Below are positions 1-6,508 of a DNA stretch of 10,749 bases, piece by piece. The DNA lies in the NCBI GenBank assembly GCA_021404985.1, contig QWHP01000052.1:1-10749 (forward strand), given 5' to 3'. The translations under genes and the position numbers were made by a program. How positions within the stretch are numbered: position 1 is the first letter of the stretch; every line of letters begins with the position of its first letter. This stretch comes from Actinobacteria bacterium ATB1. Its GTDB lineage: Bacteria; Actinomycetota; Acidimicrobiia; UBA2766. Below the pieces are notes generated by a model. It was not told where the DNA came from. It did no database searches and saw nothing but the letters and a program-made list of their open reading frames with translations.

Positions 1-575
1 GCCGCGCCGGCGTTGCGCGTCAGGATCGCGAGGGCCGTGGCCACGCACACCCACACGACCACCGATGGAAGTCCGGCAAGGAATGCCCGCAGGGTGGGGC
101 CCAGCCACGAGCCGCTCATCGTCGACGTGGCGTCTGCCGGAAGGAGCGGTTGTACGGCGGAGACCATCATCAGGCCGAGAGCGAAGGAGACCCCCACACC
201 CATGACAGCGAGGCCGCTGAGGACCAGGAGCTTTGCAAGCAGCACGCGGTACCGGCGGGGCTCGATCGAGAATGTGAGGGTCAGGGTTCCCCAGGTGTAC
301 TCACCTGCCACGACGATGGCCACGAACACGACGATGAACACAGCCGCCTGCCCGACCGCCTGCTGGGCGGCGAAGGGATATCCACCGGGGGACCTGACGT
401 TCTCGAGAAAGGCATTCATGTCCTGACCACCCATGGCCTCAGACGGCAGGACCGAGGTCAGGACGGGCACGAGTACGAGCGTCAGCGCCAGATAGGCGAC
501 TCCCAGCGCAAGCATCCCGTAGGGCAGGAGGCGGAGCGTGACCTTGCGCCATTCCCCGGTCACGAGACCGTTCAT
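1..575 (-). CDS. ABC-2 type transporter permease (partial, 3' end outside window)
   Basis: This is probably the membrane half of an ABC exporter whose ATPase is encoded just upstream (572-1567). I read it by reverse translation from the ATG at 575; it stays open for 191 codons to the window edge. It opens with a short cytoplasmic stretch (MNGLVTGEWRK), then a hydrophobic segment at about residues 18-43. A further hydrophobic segment at about 71-92 ends in GEYTWGT, which resembles the E-x-x-x-GT coupling element of ABC-2 permeases. Two more follow at about 113-140 and 165-185. Its start overlaps the ATPase stop by 4 nt (ATGA), so the two are almost certainly translationally coupled and act as one complex. 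The substrate cannot be read from the sequence. BcrA-type pairs often export peptides or antibiotics, but that is family knowledge only. The C-terminus is missing. Confidence 0.85.
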   Translation of the reverse strand, partial: MNGLVTGEWRKVTLRLLPYGMLALGVAYLALTLVLVPVLTSVLPSEAMGGQDMNAFLENVRSPGGYPFAAQQAVGQAAVFIVVFVAIVVAGEYTWGTLTLTFSIEPRRYRVLLAKLLVLSGLAVMGVGVSFALGLMMVSAVQPLLPADATSTMSGSWLGPTLRAFLAGLPSVVVWVCVATALAILTRNAGA

Positions 576-1567
576 CCGGCCGCTCCCGGGTCGGCTGCCA
601 CGCTCGGTCCCGTCCCAGCGGCCTCGTCACGCAGGCCGTCCGGTGCGTCGGTGAGGCGCAGGAAGAGTGACTCGAGGTCAGCGCCCCCGGGCGTCAGGCC
701 GCGCAGCCAGATCCCAGCTTCGCCCAGGATGCGAGTGATCGCCGCTGGATCGTCGGAGTCGACGACAAGGTATCCGGGGGCGGCCTGGTTGGCGGCGAGG
801 CCGCCGGAGGCGAGAGCTCGACACGCCTCCACCTCATTACCCGTCCCGACCTCCACGTGCCACGAGAAGCCACTTGCCCCTGCCAGGAGATCATCGGTGT
901 CCCCGGCTGCGATCAGCACACCCTCACGGATTATGAGGATGTGGTCGCAGAGCATCTGGACCTCGGGGAGCAGGTGGCTCGAGAGCAGCACGGTGGCTCC
1001 TCCGTCGCGGCACTTGCCGAGGATCCTGCGGAGATCGCGCTGTCCGGCAGGATCGAGCCCGGTCGCGGGCTCATCCAGGACGAGAAGGGATGGCTCGGCG
1101 AGCAATGCGCCGGCGAGCGCGAGGCGCTGCCTCATCCCGTGGCTGTACGTCCCTGCCTTACGATCCGCCGCCGAGTGCAGGTCGACTAGGTCCAGAAGAG
1201 CATCGATCCTCGAATCCGGGACCCCACCCGTGAGGTCTCCGATTACACGCAGGTTCGTCCGGCCCGTGAGGGGCGGGAACACGGCCGGCCTGTCGACCAC
1301 CGCCCCCACCTGCCCGCGCAGCCCAACGATATCGGCGGGAACTTCGTGGCCGAGAACCGAGACCGACCCCGAGTCTGGGCGAACGAGCCCGAGCAGGGTT
1401 CGTATGGTCGTCGTCTTCCCTGCACCGTTCGGACCGAGGAAGCCGCAGATCGAGCCCTCGGGGACATCCATGTCGAGTCCGCGCAGGACCGGCAATCGGC
1501 CGAAAGACTTGTGTAGGGCCTCGATCTCTACTGCGCCGATGGTTCGTCCTTGGTCTGGTCGGTGCAC
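572..1567 (-). CDS. ABC transporter ATP-binding protein, BcrA/DrrA-like
   Basis: This ATPase (331 residues) should energise export through the permease at 1-575. Numbered from the GTG at 1567, Walker A is GPNGAGKT (45-52). The signature helix reads YSHGMRQRLALAG, followed by the Walker B stretch LLVLDEPATGLDP and the SSH switch region. The Q-loop position reads VVDRPAVFPPLTGR, with Asp92 where a Gln is usual. A D/E at this point is typical of the BcrA/lantibiotic-type subfamily (known). A C-terminal domain of about 100 residues with weak similarity to DUF4162 follows. The open frame extends to an ATG at 1642, but I prefer the GTG at 1567. GGAG lies 8 nt upstream of it, and residues 1-25 of the long form are arginine-rich and would overlap the divergent transporter start. 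The stop overlaps the permease ATG. Substrate unknown. Confidence 0.9.
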   Translation of the reverse strand: MHRPDQGRTIGAVEIEALHKSFGRLPVLRGLDMDVPEGSICGFLGPNGAGKTTTIRTLLGLVRPDSGSVSVLGHEVPADIVGLRGQVGAVVDRPAVFPPLTGRTNLRVIGDLTGGVPDSRIDALLDLVDLHSAADRKAGTYSHGMRQRLALAGALLAEPSLLVLDEPATGLDPAGQRDLRRILGKCRDGGATVLLSSHLLPEVQMLCDHILIIREGVLIAAGDTDDLLAGASGFSWHVEVGTGNEVEACRALASGGLAANQAAPGYLVVDSDDPAAITRILGEAGIWLRGLTPGGADLESLFLRLTDAPDGLRDEAAGTGPSVAADPGAAG

Positions 1568-1575
1568 TCTTATAG

Positions 1576-1579
1576 CTCC
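1576..1579 (-). promoter_or_regulatory. Ribosome binding site GGAG that decides the ATPase start
   Basis: On the minus strand GGAG is followed by 8 nt and then GTG at 1567. The alternative ATG at 1642 has no comparable site and lies across the start of the divergent gene. This supports the shorter reading and leaves a divergent gap of 73 nt (1568-1640), in which I see no convincing -35/-10 pair for either direction. Confidence 0.6.
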
Positions 1580-1640
1580 GTCGCGGCGTGAATCCGTCGA
1601 ACCCCCCGCGCGTTTCTGCCAATCTCTTGGCGTGGAACCC

Positions 1641-2972
1641 ATGACGTCCCGACCCGGCGACGAGGTGGAGACTCAGGCCGGGGGCACCGGAGGCGCATCT
1701 GTGGCACCTTCGTCCTCCCTCGCCGACCATGAGCATGTCGATCCCCCGGAGATACTCGGGATCGAACCGCCGGGTGCTCTCGCCGAAGACGTGGGCGCAC
1801 CCGACGTCCGTGACAAGATCGAACGCGTCGGCCGGCACGCCTGGTCCGTTGTCGGGATCGGCATCGCCGCCTTGATAGCCATCCTCGTACTCCGGCGTCT
1901 CTCCTGGCTCGTGGCGCCTGCCGTGGCGGTCGTCGTTCTGGGCGTCCTCGCCTCACCCGTGGTCGAGGCATTGGTGAGCCGCCACGTCCCCCGGACCCTC
2001 GCCGTGCTCGCCACGTACGCTGCCATGCTGGCGATCATCGTGGGATTCGCCTGGCTCGTCGGTCCCCCGTTCGTCTCCCAGGTCGGAAAACTCGCGGTTG
2101 ACGTACCCAACGTTGCCGACCGCCTCGCGGGCCGCCTCGATACGCTGGAAGAGCAGATGAGCGGTGTCTCCGACGCCGCCGGAGACGCCATCGGTCGATT
2201 CAGGGAAAGCGTCACGGATCGATCTGGGGACTTCGGGGAGAGCCTCGCCGACGGCATCGTGGGGCTCTTCGGCTCCGCGATCGGGGTGATGACCGCACTC
2301 CTGATCGGGTTCGTCGTCTCGTTCCTCGTGGTCAAGGATCTGCCACAGCTCACCGCTGGTGCGAACAGATGGATGGACAGACCCGAGAACGCCCGCGCGC
2401 GAGGGGTGCTGCGCTCGATCTCGAGGGGCACCACGGGCTACATCCGCGGCCAGCTGCTCGATGCGTTCATCGTCGGGGCCGTCAAGACCCTCGTCATGTG
2501 GATGCTCGGCCTTCCGTACTTCGTCCCCCTTGGAGTCCTCAGCGGGATTGCCAATCTCGTACCCGGCGTCGGTCCCGTCGTGGCAGCGATCCCGCCGGTC
2601 CTGCTCGCGTGGTCCCTGGGAGGGTGGGACTGGGCTCTGCTCACACTCCTCGGGCTCGCTGCCGTGCAGCTCGCCGACTACTACTGGTTCGCGCCGAGCA
2701 TCGTCGGCGACGTCCACCGGCTGCCGACTCTCGTCGTCCTCGTCGCTCTGATCGTCGGCGCGGGAACCGCGGGGTTGCTGGGACTGATCGTGGCGGTTCC
2801 GGTCGCGATGGCGATCCGAGACGGTCTCCACTGGGCGTCCGTCCCCGACGCGGACCTCGACGATGAGCTCGTGACCCTGGAATCGGGGAGGCGCAGAGGC
2901 TTGGGGCGCAGACGGGTCCGGCGCACCCGCACCACGCGGGAGAGAGAGGCTGAACGGAGTAGTCGGACGTGA
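1641..2972 (+). CDS. AI-2E family transporter (PF01594 type permease)
   Basis: This polytopic inner-membrane protein of 443 residues belongs to the AI-2E/UPF0118 family. Members are linked to autoinducer export, Na+(Li+)/H+ antiport or unknown substrates, so the substrate here is open. About 65 polar, acidic residues come first. Transmembrane helices follow at about 68-84, 88-108 and 117-141, then an amphipathic region of about 70 residues (VPNVADRLAGRLDTLEEQM) typical of the family. The conserved C-terminal membrane block contains YIRGQLLDAFIVG and the family-typical NLVPGVGPVVAAIP. The tail is strongly basic. The same frame is open back to 150, but the upstream part is antisense to the ABC genes and unlike any transporter. 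ATG 1641 (or GTG 1632 in frame) is therefore the likely start; no strong ribosome site is visible. The stop overlaps the next gene (GTGA), giving a two-gene unit. Confidence 0.88.
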   Translation: MTSRPGDEVETQAGGTGGASVAPSSSLADHEHVDPPEILGIEPPGALAEDVGAPDVRDKIERVGRHAWSVVGIGIAALIAILVLRRLSWLVAPAVAVVVLGVLASPVVEALVSRHVPRTLAVLATYAAMLAIIVGFAWLVGPPFVSQVGKLAVDVPNVADRLAGRLDTLEEQMSGVSDAAGDAIGRFRESVTDRSGDFGESLADGIVGLFGSAIGVMTALLIGFVVSFLVVKDLPQLTAGANRWMDRPENARARGVLRSISRGTTGYIRGQLLDAFIVGAVKTLVMWMLGLPYFVPLGVLSGIANLVPGVGPVVAAIPPVLLAWSLGGWDWALLTLLGLAAVQLADYYWFAPSIVGDVHRLPTLVVLVALIVGAGTAGLLGLIVAVPVAMAIRDGLHWASVPDADLDDELVTLESGRRRGLGRRRVRRTRTTREREAERSSRT

Positions 2973-4504
2973 ACGCCCCCGGTCGAGTCATACTGATCGG
3001 GGCCGGGCCGGGTGCGCCCGGTCTGCTCACGGTTGCAGCCCTCGACGCGCTTCGCGAGGCCGACATCGTCCTCTTCGACAGGCTCGCCGGGTCCGCCTTC
3101 CGAAGGTTCGTCAGGCCGACCACCGAGCTCGTGGACGTGGGCAAGCAGCCGGGGCGGTCCCAACCCGTTCAGGACGAGATCTCGAGGCGCCTCGTCGAGG
3201 AGGCACGCGCCGGGCGGGTCGTGGCGCGAGTGAAGGGGGGAAATCCATTCGTTTTCGGCCGTGGCTTCGAGGAGGTCAGGCACTGTGTCGAGAGCTGCGT
3301 TCCCGTCCATGTCGTACCGGGTGTCAGCTCAGCCATCGCGGCGCCGACCGCTGCGGGTGTCCCGCTGACCCACCGTGGCCTGGCGCCCTTGTTCACAGTC
3401 GTCTCGGGACACGAGGATCCGGCGAAATCCCGCCATCCCGTCGACTGGGAGATGCTCGGTCGCCTCGAGGGTGCAATCGTCGTGCTGATGGGCGTCGGAA
3501 CGGTCGGTGCGTACTCGGCCCGGCTGATCGCCGGTGGGAGGAGTCCCGACACCCCCGTTGCAGCTATCTCGCACGCGACGACGGACCGGCAGGCCGTCGT
3601 CCGAGCGACGCTCGGAGACGCCGCCGAGGTCTTCTCGCGCGAAGCAGTCGAGTCTCCCGCCGTGATAGTCGTCGGGGAGCACGTCGCCCTCATGGACGAC
3701 ATGGTCCCCGCTCTCGGGGACCTCCTCGCACCCGAGGTCATGCGGCGAGGTTCGAGCGCGAGAAGGCTTTCGGGCTGGCGGATAGCCGTGCCCCGGAGCC
3801 TCGAGCGCCAGTCCTCCCTGTCGCTTCTCCTGCGGGCCGAGGGGGCTCTCGCCTTCGACGTGCCGGTCCTGTCCTTCGGTCCACCCGAAGAGCGTGATCC
3901 CACGCAGGCGCTCGTCGGGGCGTTGCGGGGCCAGGCGGTCCCCAGTGTTGTGCTCACCTCAACGGTGGCGGTCGACATGCTCGTCCGGACTCTCGTGGAG
4001 GCCGGAGACGACATCCGGCTCCTCGCCGGGGTCGAGGTCGTGGCCCGCAGCTCCGAGGTCGCGGCCCATCTCCGCCGGCATGGGATCGTGGCGGATTCGG
4101 TCGAGCCCAACCGGGTCCAGAGCGCGCATCCGGGCAGCGGAACAGCAATCGTGGTGCGCCTTGCCGGAGAGGACGACGACTACGTCGAGTCCCTGAGGCA
4201 GTCGGTTGCAGCGGTCGAGGTCGTCGACGTCGGGCGCGGGGTCCCGCCGGTGCCGGTCCCCTCACCCGAGGACGGACGCTTGGCGGGTCTCGACGCGGTC
4301 ACCTTCTCCTCGTCGCGAACCGTGAGGGCTTGGGTGGATCTCCGCCTGCCGATCCCGCCCGTCGTCGCCTGTATCGGGGCGCGGACTGCTGCGGCGGCAT
4401 CGGAAGCCGGTATCGAGCCCGATGTCGTACCCCGGGAACCCGGGCTCCCCCAGCTCGTCGAGTCTCTCGCTGTGTTCGCTGCAGGTCGCGGTTCGCCGGC
4501 GTGA
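2969..4504 (+). CDS. cobA-hemD: Fused uroporphyrinogen-III C-methyltransferase / uroporphyrinogen-III synthase
   Basis: This 511-residue cytoplasmic enzyme should close hydroxymethylbilane to uroporphyrinogen III (HemD part). It should then methylate it twice with S-adenosylmethionine to precorrin-2 (CobA/SUMT part), the branch to siroheme and cobalamin. The CobA domain covers about 1-245: GAGPGAPGLLT (11-21), VGKQPGRSQ (57-65), GGNPFVFGRG (90-99), VPGVSSAIAAP (116-126), PLTHRG (132-137) and the C-terminal VIVVGEHV. The HemD domain covers about 258-511, with the start motif GWRIAVPR, then LTSTVAVDML and the C-terminal IGARTAAAASEAG. Asn92 stands where SUMTs usually have Asp in the GDPFxFGRG motif. 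The start is GTG, with GGAG 9 nt upstream, overlapping the transporter stop. CobA-HemD fusions are known in Actinobacteria and Firmicutes. No other tetrapyrrole gene is in the window. Confidence 0.93.
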   Translation: MNAPGRVILIGAGPGAPGLLTVAALDALREADIVLFDRLAGSAFRRFVRPTTELVDVGKQPGRSQPVQDEISRRLVEEARAGRVVARVKGGNPFVFGRGFEEVRHCVESCVPVHVVPGVSSAIAAPTAAGVPLTHRGLAPLFTVVSGHEDPAKSRHPVDWEMLGRLEGAIVVLMGVGTVGAYSARLIAGGRSPDTPVAAISHATTDRQAVVRATLGDAAEVFSREAVESPAVIVVGEHVALMDDMVPALGDLLAPEVMRRGSSARRLSGWRIAVPRSLERQSSLSLLLRAEGALAFDVPVLSFGPPEERDPTQALVGALRGQAVPSVVLTSTVAVDMLVRTLVEAGDDIRLLAGVEVVARSSEVAAHLRRHGIVADSVEPNRVQSAHPGSGTAIVVRLAGEDDDYVESLRQSVAAVEVVDVGRGVPPVPVPSPEDGRLAGLDAVTFSSSRTVRAWVDLRLPIPPVVACIGARTAAAASEAGIEPDVVPREPGLPQLVESLAVFAAGRGSPA

Positions 4505-4511
4505 GGTGGCA

Positions 4512-4531
4512 GCGTCAGGGTTCCCTGACGC
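4512..4531. terminator. Hairpin between convergent genes, probable bidirectional terminator
   Basis: A perfect 9-bp inverted repeat, GCGTCAGGG/CCCTGACGC, with 2 bases between the arms, starts 7 nt after the cobA-hemD stop. It contains the stop codon of the convergent DUF4261-like gene (4515-4517). Neither side has a T-run, so it would work as a GC-rich hairpin without a U-tract, as is common in Actinomycetota, or as a 3'-end stabiliser. Confidence 0.65.
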
Positions 4532-5330
4532 CTCCGGAGTAGGCGCCGCCGGGATCGACGTCCACGACCGTGCGTGTGGGCGGCGCGAGCGAAGGCTCGT
4601 AGCGGCAGTGCCACGGCCTCCCGTCGACTCCTTCGAGGCCGAACCCCTCTTCGGGTACAGAGGCGTCGCGGATCATCGAACGCGCGACTCCTTGCAGCCA
4701 TCCTGCGACGAGTCCGGGGTCGAGTCCCCTGAAGTGGCATTGGAGGTCGAGAAGCCCCAACGCTCCGAGCCCCATGGTGTCCATGAGCCAGGCGTCGTCT
4801 GCCTCGGCGTCCCCGTACATCCGCACGTTCACGGGTCCGGCGAAGAGGTCTACGCACACGTCGGCGGGTGAGACCAGGTGCGACGAACGCAGCCACTGGG
4901 TCGCGACTGGGTTCGTTGTCCCGATCACTGCCCGTAGGATCCCGCTGAACGCCTCGACGCGGACCAGCGGCGGGAGCGATTCCGGTCCGATCTCGGCGAG
5001 CAACACCCCCTCGCCGGCCAGCCGGCATGCCTCGTCGGCATCGACCCAGGCGAAGGTCTGGTCGAGGTCGGACTGGAGCTCTGACCGGTGGACCCTCCCG
5101 GAGGGAAGCAGCGTTGCGGAGAACGAGGTCCCGTCAACGCGTGTGTGGAACCGGAGCTCGGGGTCGTCGTCCCCTGCGAGTATCTCGATCTTGACATCGT
5201 CGTCGACCTCGTCCGCCAGCCGTTCCGGCGGCAGTACCGGCTCCGTCTCGTAGAGCAGTCGGACGAGCAGGGGCTGGGTCAGCTCCGAGGTCGGGATCGC
5301 TCGTTCCTGCATGAGGACCGAGTCTCGCAC
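4515..5330 (-). CDS. DUF4261-like protein of unknown function
   Basis: This soluble protein has 271 residues, no signal peptide or membrane helix, and is acidic overall. The middle (about 93-150: FAWVDADEACRLAGEGVLL, then VRVEAFSGILRAVIGTTNP) and the C-terminal part (MDTMGLGALGLLDLQCHF, then SMIRDASVPEEGFGLEGVDG and the PSLAPPTR stretch) follow the layout I associate with DUF4261. That layout is a central helical block with a conserved TxGM-x3-G segment and a final strand pair ending in PSxxPPxR. No catalytic motif is evident, and the family has no agreed function. I chose the GTG at 5330, which has AGGA 9 nt upstream; an in-frame ATG at 5312 lacks a ribosome site. It is the last gene of a minus-strand row and ends inside the hairpin shared with cobA-hemD. 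The family call is from memory of the pattern, not an alignment. Confidence 0.7.
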   Translation of the reverse strand: MRDSVLMQERAIPTSELTQPLLVRLLYETEPVLPPERLADEVDDDVKIEILAGDDDPELRFHTRVDGTSFSATLLPSGRVHRSELQSDLDQTFAWVDADEACRLAGEGVLLAEIGPESLPPLVRVEAFSGILRAVIGTTNPVATQWLRSSHLVSPADVCVDLFAGPVNVRMYGDAEADDAWLMDTMGLGALGLLDLQCHFRGLDPGLVAGWLQGVARSMIRDASVPEEGFGLEGVDGRPWHCRYEPSLAPPTRTVVDVDPGGAYSGGVREP

Positions 5331-5372
5331 GATGACGCGTCCTATGCACGCACCCGCGGCTCTTGCGTCGGG

Positions 5373-5519
5373 TCAGACGTGTGCGACGAGAAGCCCGACG
5401 GCGCCCAGGAGCCAGACGAGAGCGACGAAAAAGAGCAGGACCATCGACGCCTTGAGGTCGACGATCACGTCGTCGGACGCCGACCCGTCGCGGGTGTTCG
5501 GTGGGGCATCTGTGTGCAT
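5373..5519 (-). CDS. Small single-pass membrane protein (48 residues)
   Basis: This is a short gene in the 4515-5519 minus-strand block. The N-terminal half is polar and acidic (MHTDAPPNTRDGSASDD). It is followed by a clear transmembrane segment at about residues 25-48 (ASMVLLFFVALVWLLGAVG and beyond) that runs to the C-terminus, so the protein is probably tail-anchored with a cytoplasmic N-terminus. Nearly every codon ends in G or C, as in its neighbours, which favours a real gene. The frame also extends to a TTG at 5561, but the added residues look unlike protein. ATG 5519 has only a weak CAGG upstream. Function unknown. It sits 42 nt upstream of the DUF4261-like gene, so the two are probably co-transcribed. 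Confidence 0.55.
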   Translation of the reverse strand: MHTDAPPNTRDGSASDDVIVDLKASMVLLFFVALVWLLGAVGLLVAHV

Positions 5520-5565
5520 GGAGCCTGGCAGTGCTCGGGGAAGTGGTCGAGAAGGGTGCAATGCT

Positions 5566-5591
5566 GGGTCAAGACCCCCGAACGGGTCAAG
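5566..5591. repeat. Short direct repeat of GGGTCAAG with interlocked inverted repeats
   Basis: GGGTCAAG occurs at 5566-5573 and 5584-5591, starts 18 bp apart. Each contains GGGTC, and between them lies GACCC, so the block reads GGGTC-AA-GACCC-n6-GGGTC. Read on the minus strand, each copy gives TTGACC, similar to a -35 box, but no matching -10 is seen. It lies in the 116-nt gap (5520-5635) upstream of the 48-residue membrane protein gene. It may be an operator or promoter part, or a weak hairpin after the upstream gene. Confidence 0.35.
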
Positions 5592-5635
5592 TCACGCACC
5601 TCGGCATGCGTTCTGCCGGTCGTCGCCGGACTTGT

Positions 5636-6499
5636 TCAGTAGGGGTCCGAACCGACGCATTCGAGCAGATCCGGAGGGACAGCCGGCACCTCGCGCTCCA
5701 GGTCTGCCGGTGGGACCAAGCCGTCCGGTCCGCACACGAAGGACAGGTCGGACAGGTCCACTCGCTCGACCGGGGGACCCGTACGGGGGTCGGGGTCGTC
5801 CCACCAGACGTCGGATCTCACGGTTGTCTCGGGGCGCGTCCGGCCGGAGTCGGCGAGGTCGCAGAGGCGTGCCCACAGACCGGCGTCGATTGCGGTCCCC
5901 AGCCCGGCAATTCCCCACACCGGCTTGCCTGCCGCCCGTGCTGCCTCGACGGCGTCCGTCGCAGGCGATCGTGAGAAGACTCCGTCGGGTCCGAGTACGA
6001 GCGCTCCCACCAGGACGTGGCTGGCACCTTCGACGAACGCCCGCGTCTGGTGTCGCGACATGGGCAGGTGCGAGCCGAACGCGGCAAAACGACCCCCGCG
6101 GTCCCCGAACGGCACCTCGAACAGGTCCGGATCCGACGAAGCGAAGCGGGTCGAGCGGGCGATGTCGGCGAGGCCGGGCCCGTCTCCCACGACGAAGGGC
6201 CGCGCCCCGTCAGGGAGCGCGGCGTCGAGCATCAGAGCCGTCGGGTCCGCGAGCAGCTCCTCGACCACCACTGAGGCCTCATCCGCCGGGTCGACGGCTT
6301 GGAGGATCCTCGTGGCGGCGTACCAGAGCGGCCCGCAGAAGGAGTGCCAGGCGAGTAGGCGTCGCGCAATCGACACAGCGGTCGCATCTCCCAGCCAGCG
6401 TGCCGCGTCCCCCATCGCGTCAGCCGCCTCCATCGCGATGGTCTGGGGGTCGAGCCAGTCGGCACGCGCAAGAGATCGAAGACGTTCGATCGGATGCAT
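5636..6499 (-). CDS. eIF-2B/MtnA-like (ISOCOT fold) protein with degenerate active site
   Basis: This soluble protein of 287 residues resembles the eIF-2B alpha / methylthioribose-1-phosphate isomerase / ribose-1,5-bisphosphate isomerase group. It has an N-terminal helical part (MEAADAMGDAARWLG, ARRLLAWHSFCGPLWYAATR). A Rossmann-like part follows, with FVEGASHVLVGALVLGPDG (155-173) and TDAVEAARAAGKPVWGIAG (181-199), where the family has the GAD-x5-DG motif and the AAR-x-x-GxPV strand. The catalytic Asp of the MtnA-type GAD motif is Leu167 here, and the following Asn-Lys pair is absent. Sugar-phosphate isomerase activity is therefore unlikely, and a regulatory or structural role is possible. 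ATG 6499 has AGGA 7 nt upstream, overlapping the stop of the MFS gene 9 nt away, so the two are clearly co-transcribed. The family assignment is tentative; the existence of the gene is not. Confidence 0.62.
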   Translation of the reverse strand: MHPIERLRSLARADWLDPQTIAMEAADAMGDAARWLGDATAVSIARRLLAWHSFCGPLWYAATRILQAVDPADEASVVVEELLADPTALMLDAALPDGARPFVVGDGPGLADIARSTRFASSDPDLFEVPFGDRGGRFAAFGSHLPMSRHQTRAFVEGASHVLVGALVLGPDGVFSRSPATDAVEAARAAGKPVWGIAGLGTAIDAGLWARLCDLADSGRTRPETTVRSDVWWDDPDPRTGPPVERVDLSDLSFVCGPDGLVPPADLEREVPAVPPDLLECVGSDPY

Positions 6500-6508
6500 A
6501 CCGGGATC

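Noticed and set aside
150..1640. Upstream extension of the AI-2E transporter frame (497 extra codons, plus strand)
   Set aside because: It lies antisense to the ABC ATPase and permease, is rich in Arg, Ser and Pro, and matches no domain. The transporter has its own start at 1641.
1568..1640. Divergent promoter region between the ABC operon and the AI-2E gene
   Set aside because: A promoter pair must exist near here, but I found no -35/-10 match or clear operator, so none is listed.
1953..2831. 292-codon open frame on the minus strand
   Set aside because: It is antisense to the AI-2E transporter membrane helices, hydrophilic and without recognisable motifs.
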